The translations under genes and the position numbers were made by a program. Positions 63,347 through 64,000 of a DNA stretch of 64,000 nucleotides are shown here, piece by piece. The stretch spans positions 62,001 through 126,000 of the forward strand of contig NZ_QJHL01000003.1 in NCBI RefSeq assembly GCF_003202405.1. The letters are read 5' to 3'. Under the pieces are notes generated by a model. It was not told where the DNA came from, ran no database searches, and saw only the letters and a program-made list of their open reading frames with translations. Origin of the DNA: Flavobacterium hydrophilum. GTDB taxonomy: Bacteria; Bacteroidota; Bacteroidia; Flavobacteriales; Flavobacteriaceae. Positions within the stretch are counted from its first letter, which is position 1, and the number at the start of each line of letters is the position of its first letter.

Positions 63347-63467
63347 CAAAAAAGACATAGCCACTTACATAGAGTGGCTGTGTTTTCGAATCAATTCCAT
63401 CTATAAACAGCAAAAAAATGAACGTAGAAATAATACCAGTAAAAGATCACGAAGAATACACAGTTAA
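63297..63467 (+). CDS. Possible small membrane protein overlapping DUF3164
   Basis: A frame of about 56 residues (MKNTTILILLILLIIF, then a basic tail) overlaps the DUF3164 end by 50 bp and the next gene by 50 bp. A single membrane helix fits a phage lysis-type or membrane protein, but the heavy overlap makes a chance frame likely. Confidence 0.25.
   Translation: MKNTTILILLILLIIFNKKDIATYIEWLCFRINSIYKQQKNERRNNTSKRSRRIHS
63359..63380 (+). terminator. Hairpin after DUF3164, weak terminator or attenuator
   Basis: AGCCACT pairs with AGTGGCT around TACATAG, then GTGTTTTC. The T-run is short, so it may only attenuate transcription. Confidence 0.4.
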
Positions 63468-63618
63468 TGGTCATTTGGTTTTTAAAGATCATGCAGGTAA
63501 TTGGACTTGTAAACATGAATTGTCAGATAAGGAGTTGAGAGCATTTAGAAGATATGAAAAATTGGTAATCAATAATACTCTTTTCAAAAAACACACAAAA
63601 GCAACATATAAAGGCTGA
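63418..63618 (+). CDS. Hypothetical small phage protein
   Basis: A 66-residue charged protein (MNVEIIPVKDHEEYTVNGHL, HAGNWTCKHELSDKELRAF). It has no recognised family. It lies 71 bp after DUF3164 and just before another small gene in the same direction. Confidence 0.55.
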   Translation: MNVEIIPVKDHEEYTVNGHLVFKDHAGNWTCKHELSDKELRAFRRYEKLVINNTLFKKHTKATYKG

Positions 63619-63623
63619 TAATC

Positions 63624-63827
63624 ATGGAAGTATTCAATAAGATAATAGCATTTGATAAGCTCACAGAAATAATAACACCTGCCAATCCTGTGCCATCAGA
63701 ATGTATGAGGGCTTTAATGGCTGGACAGGATTATTTACAAAAATTACACGATGAAGCTTTTAAAGCAGGATTTGAAAAAGGGTGCGATGCTGCTCAAACA
63801 GTAAAGGACTCTTTAAATGAAGATTAA
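63624..63827 (+). CDS. Hypothetical small phage protein
   Basis: A 67-residue protein (MEVFNKIIAFDKLTEIITPA, QKLHDEAFKAGFEKGCDAAQ), helical. It starts 5 bp after the preceding gene. No family is recognised. Confidence 0.55.
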   Translation: MEVFNKIIAFDKLTEIITPANPVPSECMRALMAGQDYLQKLHDEAFKAGFEKGCDAAQTVKDSLNED

Positions 63828-63846
63828 CAGGTTAGTTAATTCGGTT

Positions 63847-63935
63847 TCCTGAGTAGCTCAGATGGTAGAGCGTTTGAAAAGAGCCAAAAATGTAGAGCCT
63901 TTCATTTGTCACCGGTTCGAATCCGGTCTCAGGAG
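63847..63935 (+). tRNA. tRNA-like sequence with abnormal anticodon arm
   Basis: An 88-nt sequence with a perfect 7-bp acceptor stem (TCCTGAG with CTCAGGA), a D arm (GCTC-AGATGGTA-GAGC) and a T arm (ACCGG-TTCGAAT-CCGGT) plus discriminator G. The anticodon region (TTTGAAAAGAGCCAAA) gives at most a 4-bp stem with an 8-nt loop and no U33, so no anticodon can be read. A second possible hairpin AAATG-CATTT follows as a long variable arm. It lies inside the prophage and may be a decoy, degenerate or otherwise processed tRNA. Confidence 0.5.
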
Positions 63936-64000
63936 CAAATCAATTTTTTGGATTTAAATTGATATATGGGTCCTGATTAAGATAACGATAATCATTAAAG
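63936..64000. other. Window end, no gene seen
   Basis: The last 65 bases are AT-rich with no start codon of a clear gene; the prophage continues beyond the window. Confidence 0.4.

Larger units (their letters stand above)
56560..64000. mobile_element. Mu-like transposable prophage, left (early) part; left end approximate
   Basis: From the repressor at 57009 to the window edge the gene order is that of a Mu-type phage: leftward S24-type repressor, rightward small early protein, DDE transposase (MuA type), AAA ATPase (MuB type), then compact small early genes and DUF3164. Late genes (head, tail) and the right end lie beyond 64000. The left boundary is only placed somewhere between 56452 and 57000; 56560 is a guess. 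It is integrated directly upstream of bioA. Confidence 0.85.

Noticed and set aside
63847..63935. Ordinary class II tRNA (Ser or Leu)
   Set aside because: No standard 5-bp anticodon stem with 7-nt loop and U33 can be drawn, so no amino acid is assigned.

Overview
The window is chromosomal DNA of a gliding member of the Bacteroidota, most likely Flavobacterium or a close relative. The evidence is the low G+C content, the ricT-gldH-PBP1A gene order (GldH is a gliding-motility lipoprotein), several TAnnTTTG promoter elements typical of Bacteroidota, many short lipoprotein signals, and intergenic repeat families of flavobacterial type. Roughly the first 56.5 kb is ordinary core chromosome. The last 7 kb is the left (early) end of a Mu-like transposable prophage that runs off the window.

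Layout. 1-6.4 kb: a truncated gene, then ricT, gldH, a class A penicillin-binding protein and the two subunits of a 3-oxoacid CoA-transferase. 6.5-22.2 kb, mostly minus strand: a GH12 glycanase lipoprotein, a CAP-domain lipoprotein, class I fumarase, a fused SpmA/SpmB-type membrane protein, an AlkZ-like winged-helix protein, a PolB-like exonuclease, an O6-alkylguanine-DNA alkyltransferase, a YeeZ-like dehydratase, GNAT and LysR genes diverging from a rhodanese gene, a membrane M28 peptidase, a zinc-ribbon protein and a GNAT-nitrilase fusion. 22.4-34.9 kb: ssb, DUF2461, ferritin, a CAT-fold acetyltransferase with a HAD phosphatase, an EamA transporter, metG, a DUF1080 protein, a CDGSH protein, PhzF and YdeI-like proteins. 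35-56.5 kb: small lipoproteins, a patatin, serS, a TPR protein, rsmA-mgtE-proC, nhaA, a D-2-hydroxyacid dehydrogenase, DUF805 and TM2 proteins, an OlsF-like double acyltransferase, exonuclease III, an OmpA lipoprotein, and a beta-ketoacyl synthase with bioA (biotin synthesis).

The prophage. A leftward S24-type repressor (57009-57710) faces a rightward early operon: a small Ner-position protein, MuA-type DDE transposase, MuB-type AAA ATPase, a second RecA-like P-loop ATPase, several small unknown proteins, a DUF3164 protein, and a tRNA-like sequence with an abnormal anticodon region. Genes are packed with 4-base or near-zero spacing, as in one transcript. The left end lies in the 557-bp gap between bioA and the repressor. 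That gap holds a strong terminator, a 12-bp tandem repeat in three copies and other short direct repeats that could be transposase or repressor sites. The insertion sits directly upstream of bioA.

Intergenic DNA in the host part carries several dispersed repeat families: a palindromic element with GGAGCTATTTCC and GGGCTAGGGC flanks, a GC-rich element at 34954-35036, leaders made of TCTAA units, a TTATATAAGTTCATTT family, and CTTTGCG/CGCAGATTT families. No CRISPR array, rRNA or insertion sequence was found. All functional names rest on motifs read by eye; no database search was possible.
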